A stretch of 33,237 nucleotides of DNA from an uncultured Clostridia bacterium. GTDB taxonomy: Bacteria > Bacillota > Clostridia > Christensenellales > UBA1242. The notes beneath the pieces were generated by a model that saw nothing but the letters and a program-made list of their open reading frames with translations, was not told the origin of the DNA and did no database searches. The stretch lies in contig CALWPF010000019.1 of NCBI GenBank assembly GCA_944383355.1, positions 1-33,237 on the forward strand, in the 5' to 3' direction. A program made the translations under genes and the position numbers. Position 1 is the first letter of the stretch. Every line of letters starts with the position of its first letter. Shown here in pieces: positions 1-8,460 of the stretch.

Positions 1-123
1 GGGACGCTCTGAGTTATAGTAAAATACAGGATAAAAATCCTCTTTTTTTTTTAATTTACTATTAAAAACAAAACTATTTATATATTCAATATTGGCGTTA
101 TCATACCGTTGAAATTTCTTCAT
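1..123 (-). CDS. 5' end of an unrecognised protein, runs off the left edge
   Basis: An open frame starts with ATG at 123 and stays open to base 1, giving 41 codons (MKKFQRYDNANIEY... to ...FYYNSERP). An AAAAGGA ribosome binding site lies about nine bases before the ATG. A good promoter (TTGAAA, 17 bp, TAATAT) lies about 30 bp further upstream, so the start is well supported although only the N-terminus is visible. The peptide is hydrophilic, rich in Lys, Asn and Tyr, with no signal peptide or membrane segment. No family can be recognised from so little sequence. It lies downstream of tRNA-Thr on the same strand but is separated from it by a strong terminator, so it is probably transcribed independently. 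Confidence 0.6.
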   Translation of the reverse strand, partial: MKKFQRYDNANIEYINSFVFNSKLKKKEDFYPVFYYNSERP

Positions 124-153
124 ACAATATATTCCTTTTTATGTGGTTAAACA

Positions 154-182
154 ATATTAGCACATCTGTATAAATATTTCAA
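154..182 (-). promoter_or_regulatory. Sigma-A-type promoter for the left-edge gene
   Basis: On the minus strand, -35 TTGAAA (177-182) and -10 TAATAT (154-159) are separated by 17 bp. A TG dinucleotide one base before the -10 makes it an extended -10. Transcription would begin near 147, giving a short leader before the ATG at 123. Confidence 0.6.
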
Positions 183-268
183 TACCCCGCCTATTATTTA
201 TTAATAGAATGGATAGTTTTTAAGACCCATAAGTATATATCATGAATTTAATTTAAATTTAAAACAAA

Positions 269-313
269 AAAGCCCTTTATTTTGGGCGGAAAATCCCCAA
301 AATAAAGAGCTTT
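269..313 (-). terminator. Rho-independent terminator of tRNA-Thr
   Basis: On the minus strand a long stem (about 18 bp; core CTTTATTTTGGG pairing with CCCAAAATAAAG) with a short loop is followed by TTTTTTGTTTT. It begins just after the encoded CCA of the tRNA and separates it from the next gene. Confidence 0.9.
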
Positions 314-318
314 AAGTC

Positions 319-394
319 TGGAGCTGATGACGGGACTTGAACCCGTGACCTCTGCCTTACCAAGGCAGTGCTCTACCGGCTGAGCCACATCAGC
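319..394 (-). tRNA. trnT: tRNA-Thr, anticodon GGU
   Basis: The minus strand gives a complete cloverleaf. The acceptor arms are GCTGATG and CATCAGC with discriminator T, followed by a genomically encoded CCA (319-321). The anticodon stem CTGCC/GGCAG encloses the loop TTGGTAA, so the anticodon is GGT, which reads ACC and ACU threonine codons. The T arm is ACGGG-TTCAAGT-CCCGT. The total is 76 nt including CCA, normal for a class I tRNA. It is a single-gene unit closed by the terminator at 269-313. No convincing sigma-A promoter was found just upstream. Confidence 0.97.
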
Positions 395-1025
395 GAGATA
401 ATAGTTCCTCGCTAAAAATAAATGCCTATATTAGTCTATAATGTCCTACAATTTGGCAAAGAACTAATCTATTAGGATTTGTCTGCTACTAATATACGTA
501 TAAACAATACAGCGTAGCAAGACTGGACTTTGAACAATCCTCGTAAATTAGATTCAAAAAAATCTAACAATATCATTATATATTTTTTGAGATTATGTGT
601 CAATAGAAAAAGGAATTATTTTTGATAACATAAGTTGAGAATAGTAAACTAGAAAGAAAATTTATTCACATGCGAGTCAAGTACTAAAAATTGCACAGAT
701 ATTATAAATTGATTTAAAATCAAAATATATATAACTCAGCACACAATGATGCAGGGCAATAATTTAACATTAGCCATTTTATCTAGTCTAAAAAGATGTT
801 TGGATAAATTAACTGTTTTACTCAATATATTAGTTTGCTAAAATTTTTATTTGTGGTTTAGTTAATTAGCTCAATCAATAAAAAATATATCAATATAGTT
901 GCAAAAAATTGCTGGTATGTGTGCATTTTTGAGATTATATCACAATAAATATTGATTTTACAAAAATGACCACAATGTACATTTAATAATGTAATTGCCC
1001 AATTAGGCAATATGTCATTTTTTAG
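395..1025. other. Gene-free AT-rich stretch
   Basis: About 630 bp between the tRNA and the acyltransferase promoter. No supported coding frame was found on either strand. Two small inverted repeats are visible: TTAGATT/AATCTAA at 548-567, and ATTGCC/GGCAAT at 994-1011 just before the -35 of the next gene. Nothing else could be assigned. Confidence 0.5.
994..1011. promoter_or_regulatory. Palindrome upstream of the acyltransferase promoter
   Basis: Inverted repeat ATTGCC-caatta-GGCAAT, 14 bp before the -35 box. It could be an operator. A run of six T (1018-1023) follows six bases later, so it could instead end a short plus-strand transcript. The sequence does not decide between these. Confidence 0.35.
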
Positions 1026-1054
1026 TTGAGAAATAAACTGCTATTGTTTATAAT
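1026..1054 (+). promoter_or_regulatory. Sigma-A promoter of the acyltransferase gene
   Basis: TTGAGA (1026-1031), 17 bp, perfect TATAAT (1049-1054). The TTG that could be read as the first codon of the open frame is this -35 element, so translation must start downstream. Expected transcription start is about 1061. Confidence 0.75.
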
Positions 1055-1085
1055 GTACATAAAAATACAAAAGGCAGGAAAAAAC

Positions 1086-1788
1086 TTGGGAAATAAAAGG
1101 AAACCCTTTTTTAGATTTGTAAAAGGAATTTTAAAAATTTTTAAACGAAAACCAACAGTGATAAATGAAAATGATTCACTAGACGATGGTGCAATATATC
1201 TTAGTAATCATAGTGCAGCTAGTGGTCCACTAATACATGAATTATATTTTCCCAAAAGCCACTAGGTTTTGGGGAACATACGAGATGTGTGGTAATCTAA
1301 AGAACCAATGGAAATATCTTAGTAATATTTATTATCCAAACAAAAAGCATTTACCAAAATGGTTATCTAAAATTGTTGCTACTATTGTGGCGCCATTTAC
1401 GCATGGATTTTATCGAGGAATACAGATATTACCTACCTACCCGGATAGCAGATTGCGTACTACATTAAAGCAGAGTTTTGAGGAGCTTGATAATAACCGT
1501 AGTATAATTATATTCCCTGAGAATTCTTCAGACGGATATCACGATGTACTAAAACAGTATTATGCTGGTTTTTTTGTACTGGCTAGACAATATTATAAAC
1601 ATACTGGCAAAAACTTGAAAATATGCAATATGTACTATTGTAGAAAAAAGAACACGCTATATATCAAAAAAGCGACTACATATCTGGACCTAGTTAGTTT
1701 AGGTAAAACTGACAAAGAAATTGCAGATATGATGAAAGAGCAAGCAAACGAGATGTATGATAAAATTTGCAAAGATGATAACAAGTAA
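1086..1788 (+). pseudogene. PlsC-like acyltransferase, frame split by a +1 shift
   Basis: Two overlapping frames join into one 1-acylglycerol-phosphate acyltransferase-like protein of about 233 aa, the usual size. Such enzymes transfer an acyl chain to lysophosphatidate at the membrane. The first frame carries the NHSAASGP block (variant of NHxxxxD; residues 41-48) and stops at TAG 1263. The second continues from LYFPK into ATRFWGTYEM and carries IIIFPENSS, the variant of the FPEGTRS block. The join needs one skipped base within TTTTCCCAAAA (1247-1257), so it is a homopolymer indel: a real mutation, a sequencing error, or less likely translational slippage at CCC. I place the start at TTG 1086, six bases after AGGCAGGA (1072-1079), because the upstream TTG at 1026 is the -35 box. 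Confidence 0.7.
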
Positions 1789-1813
1789 AAATTTGGATTA
1801 ATTTTTTTATATT

Positions 1814-1846
1814 AAAAAAGCAAATTACTCAAAAGTTTGCTTTTTT
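1814..1846. terminator. Bidirectional terminator between convergent genes
   Basis: AAAAAAGCAAA (1814-1824) pairs with TTTGCTTTTTT (1836-1846) around an 11-nt loop. The arms supply a U-run in both directions, so it can end both the acyltransferase transcript and the convergent hypothetical gene at 1965-2639. Confidence 0.8.
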
Positions 1847-1964
1847 ATTTTTAAATACATCTACACCAATTATCTAGGGATAAACAATATAATTAACATT
1901 ATTTAGAGTTAGTTTAATATAAAGTAAAAATACTTATAGCCAAATACAACTTGTCATATATATT

Positions 1965-2639
1965 TTATTTGCTCAAATATAATATCTCCTTTGCCCAGCC
2001 CCATAGATACATATCTATCGTCTTATAATCGTATTGCTCCTCAGCGAAAAAATATTTTATAAAATCGTCTAATACATTTTTGAATTCTACATAATCTTTT
2101 TTATCCCAATAATCATTATTAATTTTGTCAGTAAAATTGTATTTTTTGTTGATATAATACAACATCTGTTTTACATATTTATCATATATAGGAAAAGCCT
2201 TTGGGTTGTGTCGACTACAATATTTGCTAGCAAAGCTAATAACATTTTTGTACTCGTATCTCGTGGAGCGTACACGCATTATTTTAGTTATAATATCCAA
2301 ATTACCAGCCTTTACATTTTTATCAAACTCATTATCGGGATTTAGGATATTTGATACCATATCACTTTTCCCTTCTTTTATATTGGTGGAATAGCATTTA
2401 TCCAACATTGTACATTTGAGCCACACTATATCATATTTGGTAATATTGTCTGCATTCATAGTATCATTTAGTTGATATTTATCAAATAGTTTATTTAGCA
2501 TCTCTTCTTGCAGTTTGTATTCCATCATATATATTTTTTGCTCCCAACTACCCACATAATATTGCAAATTTTTTACTGATGGTTTTTTAGTTTTATCATT
2601 AATATAAATATCCGCTAATTTTTTTGTAATATCGTACAT
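1965..2639 (-). CDS. Conserved hypothetical protein with FASKYCSxHNP and PIYDKYV motifs
   Basis: A soluble 224-aa protein, rich in Lys, Asn and Tyr, with no signal peptide or membrane segment. The start is ATG with GAGG five bases upstream and an extended -10 (TGCTATAAT) further upstream. Three blocks look like conserved sites: SFASKYCSRHNP (135-146), PIYDKYV (150-156) and a C-terminal IDMYLWGWAKEI (208-219). From memory, bacterial hypothetical proteins share this order (a Ser-Lys-Tyr-Cys block, then PIYD, then a LW box near the end), but I cannot name a family or an activity. A PIYD-type block also occurs in some helix-hairpin-helix DNA glycosylase relatives; that link is a guess. It is a single-gene unit, convergent with the acyltransferase. 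Confidence 0.8.
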   Translation of the reverse strand: MYDITKKLADIYINDKTKKPSVKNLQYYVGSWEQKIYMMEYKLQEEMLNKLFDKYQLNDTMNADNITKYDIVWLKCTMLDKCYSTNIKEGKSDMVSNILNPDNEFDKNVKAGNLDIITKIMRVRSTRYEYKNVISFASKYCSRHNPKAFPIYDKYVKQMLYYINKKYNFTDKINNDYWDKKDYVEFKNVLDDFIKYFFAEEQYDYKTIDMYLWGWAKEILYLSK

Positions 2640-2661
2640 AATAACCTCAAAATTTTTTATA

Positions 2662-2670
2662 ATTATAGCA
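2662..2670 (-). promoter_or_regulatory. Extended -10 promoter of the 1965-2639 gene
   Basis: On the minus strand TGC-TATAAT (2662-2670) lies about 22 bp before the ATG at 2639. The -35 region is poor, as is usual for extended -10 promoters. Confidence 0.45.
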
Positions 2671-2811
2671 AAATAAATTATATTTACCTCGCATTATTGT
2701 AGTGATTAATTTGATATCATAAAATTAATTTTATAAAAGTCTTTATTGGGACTTAACACAAATTAAGTATTAAAATTATATTTTTAATAACTTGGGTTGG
2801 GTACTAAAAAT

Positions 2812-2844
2812 AAAAACTTTATCTAGAGTGTAGATAAAGTTTTT
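2812..2844. terminator. Terminator of the proS operon
   Basis: A 14-bp perfect stem (AAAAACTTTATCTA with TAGATAAAGTTTTT) and a 5-nt loop, followed on the minus strand by TATTTTTAG. It lies 29 bp after the stop of the dehydrogenase gene. Confidence 0.85.
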
Positions 2845-2873
2845 TAAATTACATTACTATCCCCAATAATCAA

Positions 2874-3932
2874 CTATTCATCACTTATAATCTTATTTTC
2901 CCTAGTACATGGAGGTAGTCCTAACATTCTACGAGTAGCATTGTAGAGCTCCAATCTATTCTCAGAGTCCAAAACATATTTACTAGGCATCTGAGGCTTA
3001 CTATCTTTGTAATACACTACACGCACAGGGAGCTTTGGGGCGTTGATGAGGTACATTACCGTACTAATACCCTCCTCTATTGATACAGCATTAATATTAC
3101 GCCAATCATTGAGCCAGCGCCTAAAGCCTGTTGTGCCTTTGGTAGTCAATGGTGTCAAAACCTTGCCTGGATTCACAGCAAAAGTCTTGACGTTTTCCTC
3201 ATCTAGATGCCTATAGTCAAACTCCAGCGCAAACATCAAGTCAGCCAATTTTGTTTGCTCATACAGTTTACTTGCCTTACTACGCTTTGGCTCACGGATA
3301 GCACGCCAATCCAACTGTAATTTGCGTGCCTTGTCATCTGTCATAAATATTATCCTACCATCGACACTCTTGCGAATATATGGATACAATAACTCAGTCA
3401 GCAAACACGCTGACAAATAATTGGTAGCCCATTGTACCTCATGTCCCTCATACGTCATTTGAATATCTTGCGTCATTACCCCTGCGTTGAGATACAATAC
3501 ATCAATATGCTCATAACCTAGTTTTTGCATTTTTTGCTCAATATCCTCTACCAAGGCTCTCACTTGAGCCATAATTGATAGGTCTGCCACCAAAAAATGT
3601 AAATCTAGCTCAGGGTATTTTTGTCTCAATTGTAGCATTATATCTCTACACAATTGTGGCCTACGCCCTACTGCAATTACACAGCAATCTCCCTGGGCTA
3701 CCAAACGCTTTGTAACCTCTAGTCCCATACCACTAGTAGCACCAGTGATGATTACTAATTTTTTTGTAGGTTTGGTGACAGCAGTTTCCTTTGATGCAAC
3801 CTTTTTGTCAGTTGTGGACTTTTTTGGTCTACCACGAGTAGCCTTTACAGTTTTTGATGTGTTTGATTTTGGAGCGCTAGCACTCTTTGACTTACTAGTA
3901 GTCTTTGATTTTTCCTCCAACTCTTTAGCCAT
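2874..3932 (-). CDS. Short-chain dehydrogenase with AT-hook-like N-terminal tail
   Basis: A 352-aa protein. Residues 57-300 form an SDR Rossmann domain: TGATSGMG (63-70, dinucleotide binding), NAG (149-151) and catalytic Y224-x3-K228 (YEQTK), with the NPG turn at 254-256. The overall pattern resembles retinol-dehydrogenase/WWOX-type SDRs that reduce or oxidise lipophilic carbonyls with NAD(P). The usual catalytic serine position reads MTDD (197-200), so Ser may be replaced by Thr or Asp. Residues 1-56 are a Lys/Ser/Thr/Ala-rich disordered tail with RGRPKK at 33-38, matching the AT-hook core (RGRP) of proteins that bind the minor groove of AT-rich DNA; such a tail is not part of normal SDRs. 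AGGAGG lies six bases before the ATG. It is the last gene of the proS operon, 50 bp after the repeat protein. Substrate unknown. Confidence 0.85.
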   Translation of the reverse strand: MAKELEEKSKTTSKSKSASAPKSNTSKTVKATRGRPKKSTTDKKVASKETAVTKPTKKLVIITGATSGMGLEVTKRLVAQGDCCVIAVGRRPQLCRDIMLQLRQKYPELDLHFLVADLSIMAQVRALVEDIEQKMQKLGYEHIDVLYLNAGVMTQDIQMTYEGHEVQWATNYLSACLLTELLYPYIRKSVDGRIIFMTDDKARKLQLDWRAIREPKRSKASKLYEQTKLADLMFALEFDYRHLDEENVKTFAVNPGKVLTPLTTKGTTGFRRWLNDWRNINAVSIEEGISTVMYLINAPKLPVRVVYYKDSKPQMPSKYVLDSENRLELYNATRRMLGLPPCTRENKIISDE

Positions 3933-3982
3933 AGTATTCCTCCTATTTTCTCCCTAACTATTAGTATTTTGGACTTTCTAGA

Positions 3983-6661
3983 TTATGGACTATAAGCATC
4001 TATTACAGTTTGTAGAGTGATACCCTCCCAATCTGTTACTTGGGTACCCTCTGGACAATCCAACAAACCTGCTCTAATAAAATCTGCTATATCTATTGTC
4101 GCAAAATTTACATTACTAAATGCGTCACCAATATTGTTGATTGACACACTCAAGTCTACTCCCTCCAAGGCTAGCACTCCACTGGTAGGTGTACCTACCA
4201 CATCAGCTAGGGTCATATTGGTAATTGCATCTTGCAACCCACCTACAGTCAAATTTTGATTGCTCTCCTTGGTCAATAATTTATACAATACGGTGTCTTT
4301 GTCCATTGTACTTGTGTCAAAAATACTGGTTAACTTAATACTATTTACCACGCTAGTAATCTTTGTACTGATATCACCAGTACCAAATAAATCACTCAAA
4401 GTGAGTTGACCTAGCACATCGCTAGCCAAACCAGATGCAGACCCTTTGCCTATAAATTGTAGCAAAGTTGTGTTGCTAGTAGCCAATTTATCATAAATCT
4501 TTTGCCCTGGATTGGTACCAAACAAGTCAGCTACTGTGAGGTCACTAATGAGTGTAATCAATTGATTGCTATCATCATTATTTAATAATGAACCTAATGT
4601 TACATCGGTAGCACCTTTTAGTGCGTTTTGGAATGCTGTACCAGCATCACCATTGAGCAATTGATTTACGTTAATGCCAGCTATTACCTTGGTTAACCCA
4701 GTAGGATTGTCTATGCCCAATAATGTAGCCAAAGTATTTTGATTACTGTCACCACACAATGCTTGCATAATAGCGCTCTCAGCATCGGCAAATAATTGCC
4801 CTACTTGAATATTACTAATGAGAGTAATCATTGCATTATCTGGAGTAAAGTCCAAAAATTGTGCTAGAGTCACTGTAGATGAATTTATTGCGTTACTGAT
4901 AGCATTAGGATTATCGAGTAACTCTTGAATGGATATATCTCCAATAATAGCAAATATACCCTCATTACTGCCACACAATTCACCAATGGTACCAAACTCT
5001 GCAATTATAGTATTCAAAGCATTAGGGTCATCAAATATCTCGCCTAGTGATATATCAGCCAGTCTATACAATTGACTCAGTTGATTACTTGCCCCTACTA
5101 TATCTTGAATACTCAGTGCGTCAAATCTAGTATCAAAGTCACTAGCTGTAGCAGTAGCCAATACGCTCAAATATCCACCAACAGCATTGATGTTGTCTGT
5201 CCCTAATAATTGAGATATGCTCATACCTGCATTGCTTTGTAATAATTGTGGTATCGTCATCTCTTGTTGTGCGGTACTGAGACTGGTATTTGCTAATTGG
5301 CTAGCTGTCAGTATTTGATTAATCTTTAATCCTTTTACACTTTGTGCAAATTGACTAATAGGTGTATCCTCTAAAGAAGCAAACTCTGGATTGTTTACAA
5401 AAAAGTTTTCGTCAACTATACCAGACAATGTCACTAAGTCACCTAGCATCATAGAGTCTAGCTTTGCATTGATTGTGGTATCTGCATCACGAATGAGGTC
5501 GGTAACCTTGATATCTCCAAGTGCGCTAATATTCATCTCCGACATATCAACTAAATCATTTATCGTTAGATTTGGATATCCCTCGGCGCTATCTATGAGG
5601 TTAAGTATAGCAGTCATTGGGTCATCGCCCAATAACATATCAATATCCATATTCCTCACTGCATAGAGTAATTTGTCACTAGTCGTGCTACTACTTGTAA
5701 TGCTAGTAGGTACATCTATGATTTGAGAAAGTGGCACAGTCTGTATATAATCTACCATACTAGATAACTTTGTTGCGCCAAACTCTGCCGTCTGAGTAAA
5801 GGCAAAATCGGATAAGTCAACTACTTGTGTCAAAAATTTGCCGTCCAAATTGTCCAAGATATCATCGATGCTAACAGATGTCAGTAACAAACCACGAATC
5901 CCAGCATACACATCGGTCTCACCAGTTACTGGATCTGGTATAAACTCTTGTAAACCTAGTGCATCTACTACATTTTGAATGGTAAGATTGTCACTGCCAT
6001 AGTACTCTACCAACACATCTTGTGCCTGGGATATTGTGAGGCTAGACAAATCTTTGTACACAGGTTGCTCTAGTGTACCTACATTGTATATTGCATCTAC
6101 CAATGCTGGGTATCCCATTTCTTGGATAGTTGTCTGCATATCCAGAGTGGTCAATATCTCACCTACGGTCGTGTTGTCATAAAACACTGGCAAGATAGCA
6201 TCAACAAACGCATCAAGGTTGTTTACAGCATCCATCAACTCTATATCTTTTACCACAACTGTTGCATTATTAAACTGTACACTTGCGTCATATAGATAAG
6301 TTATACTAATGTCAGTACCTGGGATTTTTTGAGGTAAATCTATGCCCAGTTTGCTCTCAACCTCACTAATCTTCATATGTACATAATTATCTTTTGTCTC
6401 CAAGGCTAGTGAAATTAATTCACCAAAAGATTTATTGCGAATATCACCGTCTATTGGCAACTCAGTACCGAGTATTTTCTCTATTTGTGCTAAGTTCATA
6501 CCAAACCATAGGTACGCACCTGTACCACCAAATACGATTACAAAGAATAGTAAGCAACAGAAAAAACCTGTAAAAAATGTACCGCAACCACCCTTTTTCT
6601 TGGTAATCACTCTTACATTATTACCATCTTTGTCTCTTGCCACTTCTTCCTTTTTGGACAT
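3983..6661 (-). CDS. Membrane-anchored extracellular repeat protein
   Basis: 892 aa. A short charged cytoplasmic N-terminus (about residues 1-27, ending KKKGGCG) is followed by one membrane segment (about 28-54, rich in Phe, Gly, Cys). All the rest is predicted outside the cell (type II orientation by the positive-inside rule). The ectodomain is a string of degenerate 25-45-residue units around motifs such as LTVADLFG, VNQLLNG, ISIQELLD and LTLSDLFG, suggesting an all-alpha solenoid. It is acidic, Asn/Thr/Asp-rich, nearly free of Cys, with no sortase motif, catalytic site or known adhesin domain recognised. The start is ATG at 6661 with a weak GGGGG(T) site. The gene is 36 bp after proS and 50 bp before the dehydrogenase, with no promoter or terminator in either gap, so the three are probably co-transcribed. 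Function unknown. Confidence 0.85.
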   Translation of the reverse strand: MSKKEEVARDKDGNNVRVITKKKGGCGTFFTGFFCCLLFFVIVFGGTGAYLWFGMNLAQIEKILGTELPIDGDIRNKSFGELISLALETKDNYVHMKISEVESKLGIDLPQKIPGTDISITYLYDASVQFNNATVVVKDIELMDAVNNLDAFVDAILPVFYDNTTVGEILTTLDMQTTIQEMGYPALVDAIYNVGTLEQPVYKDLSSLTISQAQDVLVEYYGSDNLTIQNVVDALGLQEFIPDPVTGETDVYAGIRGLLLTSVSIDDILDNLDGKFLTQVVDLSDFAFTQTAEFGATKLSSMVDYIQTVPLSQIIDVPTSITSSSTTSDKLLYAVRNMDIDMLLGDDPMTAILNLIDSAEGYPNLTINDLVDMSEMNISALGDIKVTDLIRDADTTINAKLDSMMLGDLVTLSGIVDENFFVNNPEFASLEDTPISQFAQSVKGLKINQILTASQLANTSLSTAQQEMTIPQLLQSNAGMSISQLLGTDNINAVGGYLSVLATATASDFDTRFDALSIQDIVGASNQLSQLYRLADISLGEIFDDPNALNTIIAEFGTIGELCGSNEGIFAIIGDISIQELLDNPNAISNAINSSTVTLAQFLDFTPDNAMITLISNIQVGQLFADAESAIMQALCGDSNQNTLATLLGIDNPTGLTKVIAGINVNQLLNGDAGTAFQNALKGATDVTLGSLLNNDDSNQLITLISDLTVADLFGTNPGQKIYDKLATSNTTLLQFIGKGSASGLASDVLGQLTLSDLFGTGDISTKITSVVNSIKLTSIFDTSTMDKDTVLYKLLTKESNQNLTVGGLQDAITNMTLADVVGTPTSGVLALEGVDLSVSINNIGDAFSNVNFATIDIADFIRAGLLDCPEGTQVTDWEGITLQTVIDAYSP

Positions 6662-6697
6662 ATATTAACCCCCATTTTTTACATTACTTGACTATGA

Positions 6698-8428
6698 TTA
6701 TAGCGTTTTGTCTGGATAATTTTGTACAAATTCAAATACATCACGGACTGCCATAACTTTTGAAAAGTCAAATAACTTACTACTTACCTCTACTGGTCGC
6801 TCTAATATGTCTAGCGTAGAGTTTGCAAAATCTCTACCTACAATCACTCTAAACGGTGCTCCCAGCAAATCTGCATCTGCAAATTGCACACCACTAGATA
6901 CTTTCCTCTCGTCCAACAACACATCAATCCCTGCGTTGCGGAATAAATCATGCAAGGTCTTGCCTGCCTGCAACATATCATTATTTTTTGTGTTTGTTAT
7001 GCAAATATGCACCTTAAATGGTGCCACCTCATATGGCCAAATTGGTCCTCGCTCATCATGATTTACCTCTATGATTGATGCTACACATCTAGTCACTCCC
7101 AATCCATAGCACCCCATAGTAGGCGTACAAGCAACTCCCTCTGCATTTAGATAAGTCATATTCATAGGCTTTGTATATTTTTTGCCCAGTTGGAAAATAT
7201 TACCTATCTCTACACCTTTGCTCAGCGAAATCTCGCCCTTGCCACAAGAGCATATATCGCCAACCTTTACCTTACGTATATCTACAAAATCAGGCGTATA
7301 ATCTAGGTCTCTAGCATAGTCAAAACCTGTCAAGTGTACACCTTTGCGATTGGCACCTATCCACAAATTGTGCTCCTCTCTCAAGCTCTCATCAAATATC
7401 ACTATATATTCCTTGCATTCACGCATCAAGCCAATAGGTCCCACAGAACCTGCATGCATCTTGAGCAAAAACTCTGGAGTGGCCTCATACAACTCACTCT
7501 GCACAATCTTTTGTAACTTGCATTCCTCGATATCATAATCTCCACGCACAAAAGCGATAACATGCCTACCATCTTGGAGTCTATATATAACAGCCTTGGC
7601 AAAGTACTCTGGTGAACCACCACACAAGTCACAAACATCTTGGACAGTATGACAATCAGTAGTAGTCAACTCTTTTAGCTCAGTAGGTTGCCTACCTGTA
7701 GGGTGGACCTTGGATACAGCCACCTCACTATTGGCATAATAGTTACAGTGAGAGCAATGTGCTATGATATCCTCTCCAGCTGGGCACAATAATGTAAACT
7801 CATGAGCAATCTTGCCACCCATCATACCATTATCACCAGCAACGCATACAGCCTCACCTAACCCCATACGTGCATACATACGAAAATACGCAGATTTTAC
7901 CCTTTCGTAATATTGCTCCAAGTCCTCAGTACTAGTATGAAAGGAATAAGCATCTTTCATTATAAACTCACGCAAGCGTATTAACCCATTCCTAGGTCTA
8001 GGCTCATCACGAAACTTTGTCTGAAACTGATACATACAAAAAGGATACTGAGTATAACTAGTAGCAGACGCCCTAGCAGCATCTACACAAGGCTCCTCAT
8101 GGGTCATACCTAGCACTAGTGGTCTATCAGCACGGTCAACAAAACGAAACATCTCACTACCTACACTAGTATATCTACCTGACTCGTCCCACAACTCCTT
8201 TGGCATAATGTTGGGGAACAAGACCTCTTGTCCATCAATCTTATTCATCTCCTCTCGCACAATATTCTCTATATTTTGCACTACCTTGAGTGCAGGAGTC
8301 ATGAGTGAATACACACCGTTGGTAACATGGCGAATATACCCACCTCTAATCAAAAACTCATGTGATACGAGCGAGCAATCTGCTGGCTTTTCCTTGAATC
8401 TCTCACCCACGAGTTTACTCATCAACAT
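6698..8428 (-). CDS. proS: Prolyl-tRNA synthetase, bacterial type with editing insertion
   Basis: A 576-aa class II aminoacyl-tRNA synthetase that charges tRNA-Pro with proline in the cytoplasm. Visible landmarks: motif 1 region (about 40-76), THEE (109-112), motif 2 with FRDE (139-142) and GLIRLREFIMKDAYSF (148-163), and motif 3 GCYGLGVTR (from about 439), then the anticodon-binding domain. Between motifs 2 and 3 is the long insertion (about 190-400) typical of bacterial ProRS, which hydrolyses mischarged Ala-tRNA-Pro. It contains Cys pairs (HCSHC, CDLC, CSCG) that may bind zinc. Length is normal for the family (about 565-575 aa). AAAGGAG lies about 10 bases before the first ATG; a second ATG two codons later is possible. 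First gene of a three-gene operon with a strong promoter. Confidence 0.97.
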   Translation of the reverse strand: MLMSKLVGERFKEKPADCSLVSHEFLIRGGYIRHVTNGVYSLMTPALKVVQNIENIVREEMNKIDGQEVLFPNIMPKELWDESGRYTSVGSEMFRFVDRADRPLVLGMTHEEPCVDAARASATSYTQYPFCMYQFQTKFRDEPRPRNGLIRLREFIMKDAYSFHTSTEDLEQYYERVKSAYFRMYARMGLGEAVCVAGDNGMMGGKIAHEFTLLCPAGEDIIAHCSHCNYYANSEVAVSKVHPTGRQPTELKELTTTDCHTVQDVCDLCGGSPEYFAKAVIYRLQDGRHVIAFVRGDYDIEECKLQKIVQSELYEATPEFLLKMHAGSVGPIGLMRECKEYIVIFDESLREEHNLWIGANRKGVHLTGFDYARDLDYTPDFVDIRKVKVGDICSCGKGEISLSKGVEIGNIFQLGKKYTKPMNMTYLNAEGVACTPTMGCYGLGVTRCVASIIEVNHDERGPIWPYEVAPFKVHICITNTKNNDMLQAGKTLHDLFRNAGIDVLLDERKVSSGVQFADADLLGAPFRVIVGRDFANSTLDILERPVEVSSKLFDFSKVMAVRDVFEFVQNYPDKTL

Positions 8429-8460
8429 AATTAATTTTCTCCTTTTGTAAAACTATCTAC

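Noticed and set aside
28-52. Small hairpin AGGAT-aaaa-ATCCT plus ten T on the plus strand, like a terminator
   Set aside because: It lies inside a minus-strand frame with its own promoter and ribosome binding site; the ten A/T bases encode part of the Leu/Lys stretch. The 5-bp stem is weak, though it could end a gene left of the window.
1026-1085. Longer N-terminus of the acyltransferase from TTG 1026 or ATG 1053
   Set aside because: The TTG is part of the -35 box and the ATG overlaps the -10; neither has a ribosome binding site, while TTG 1086 does.
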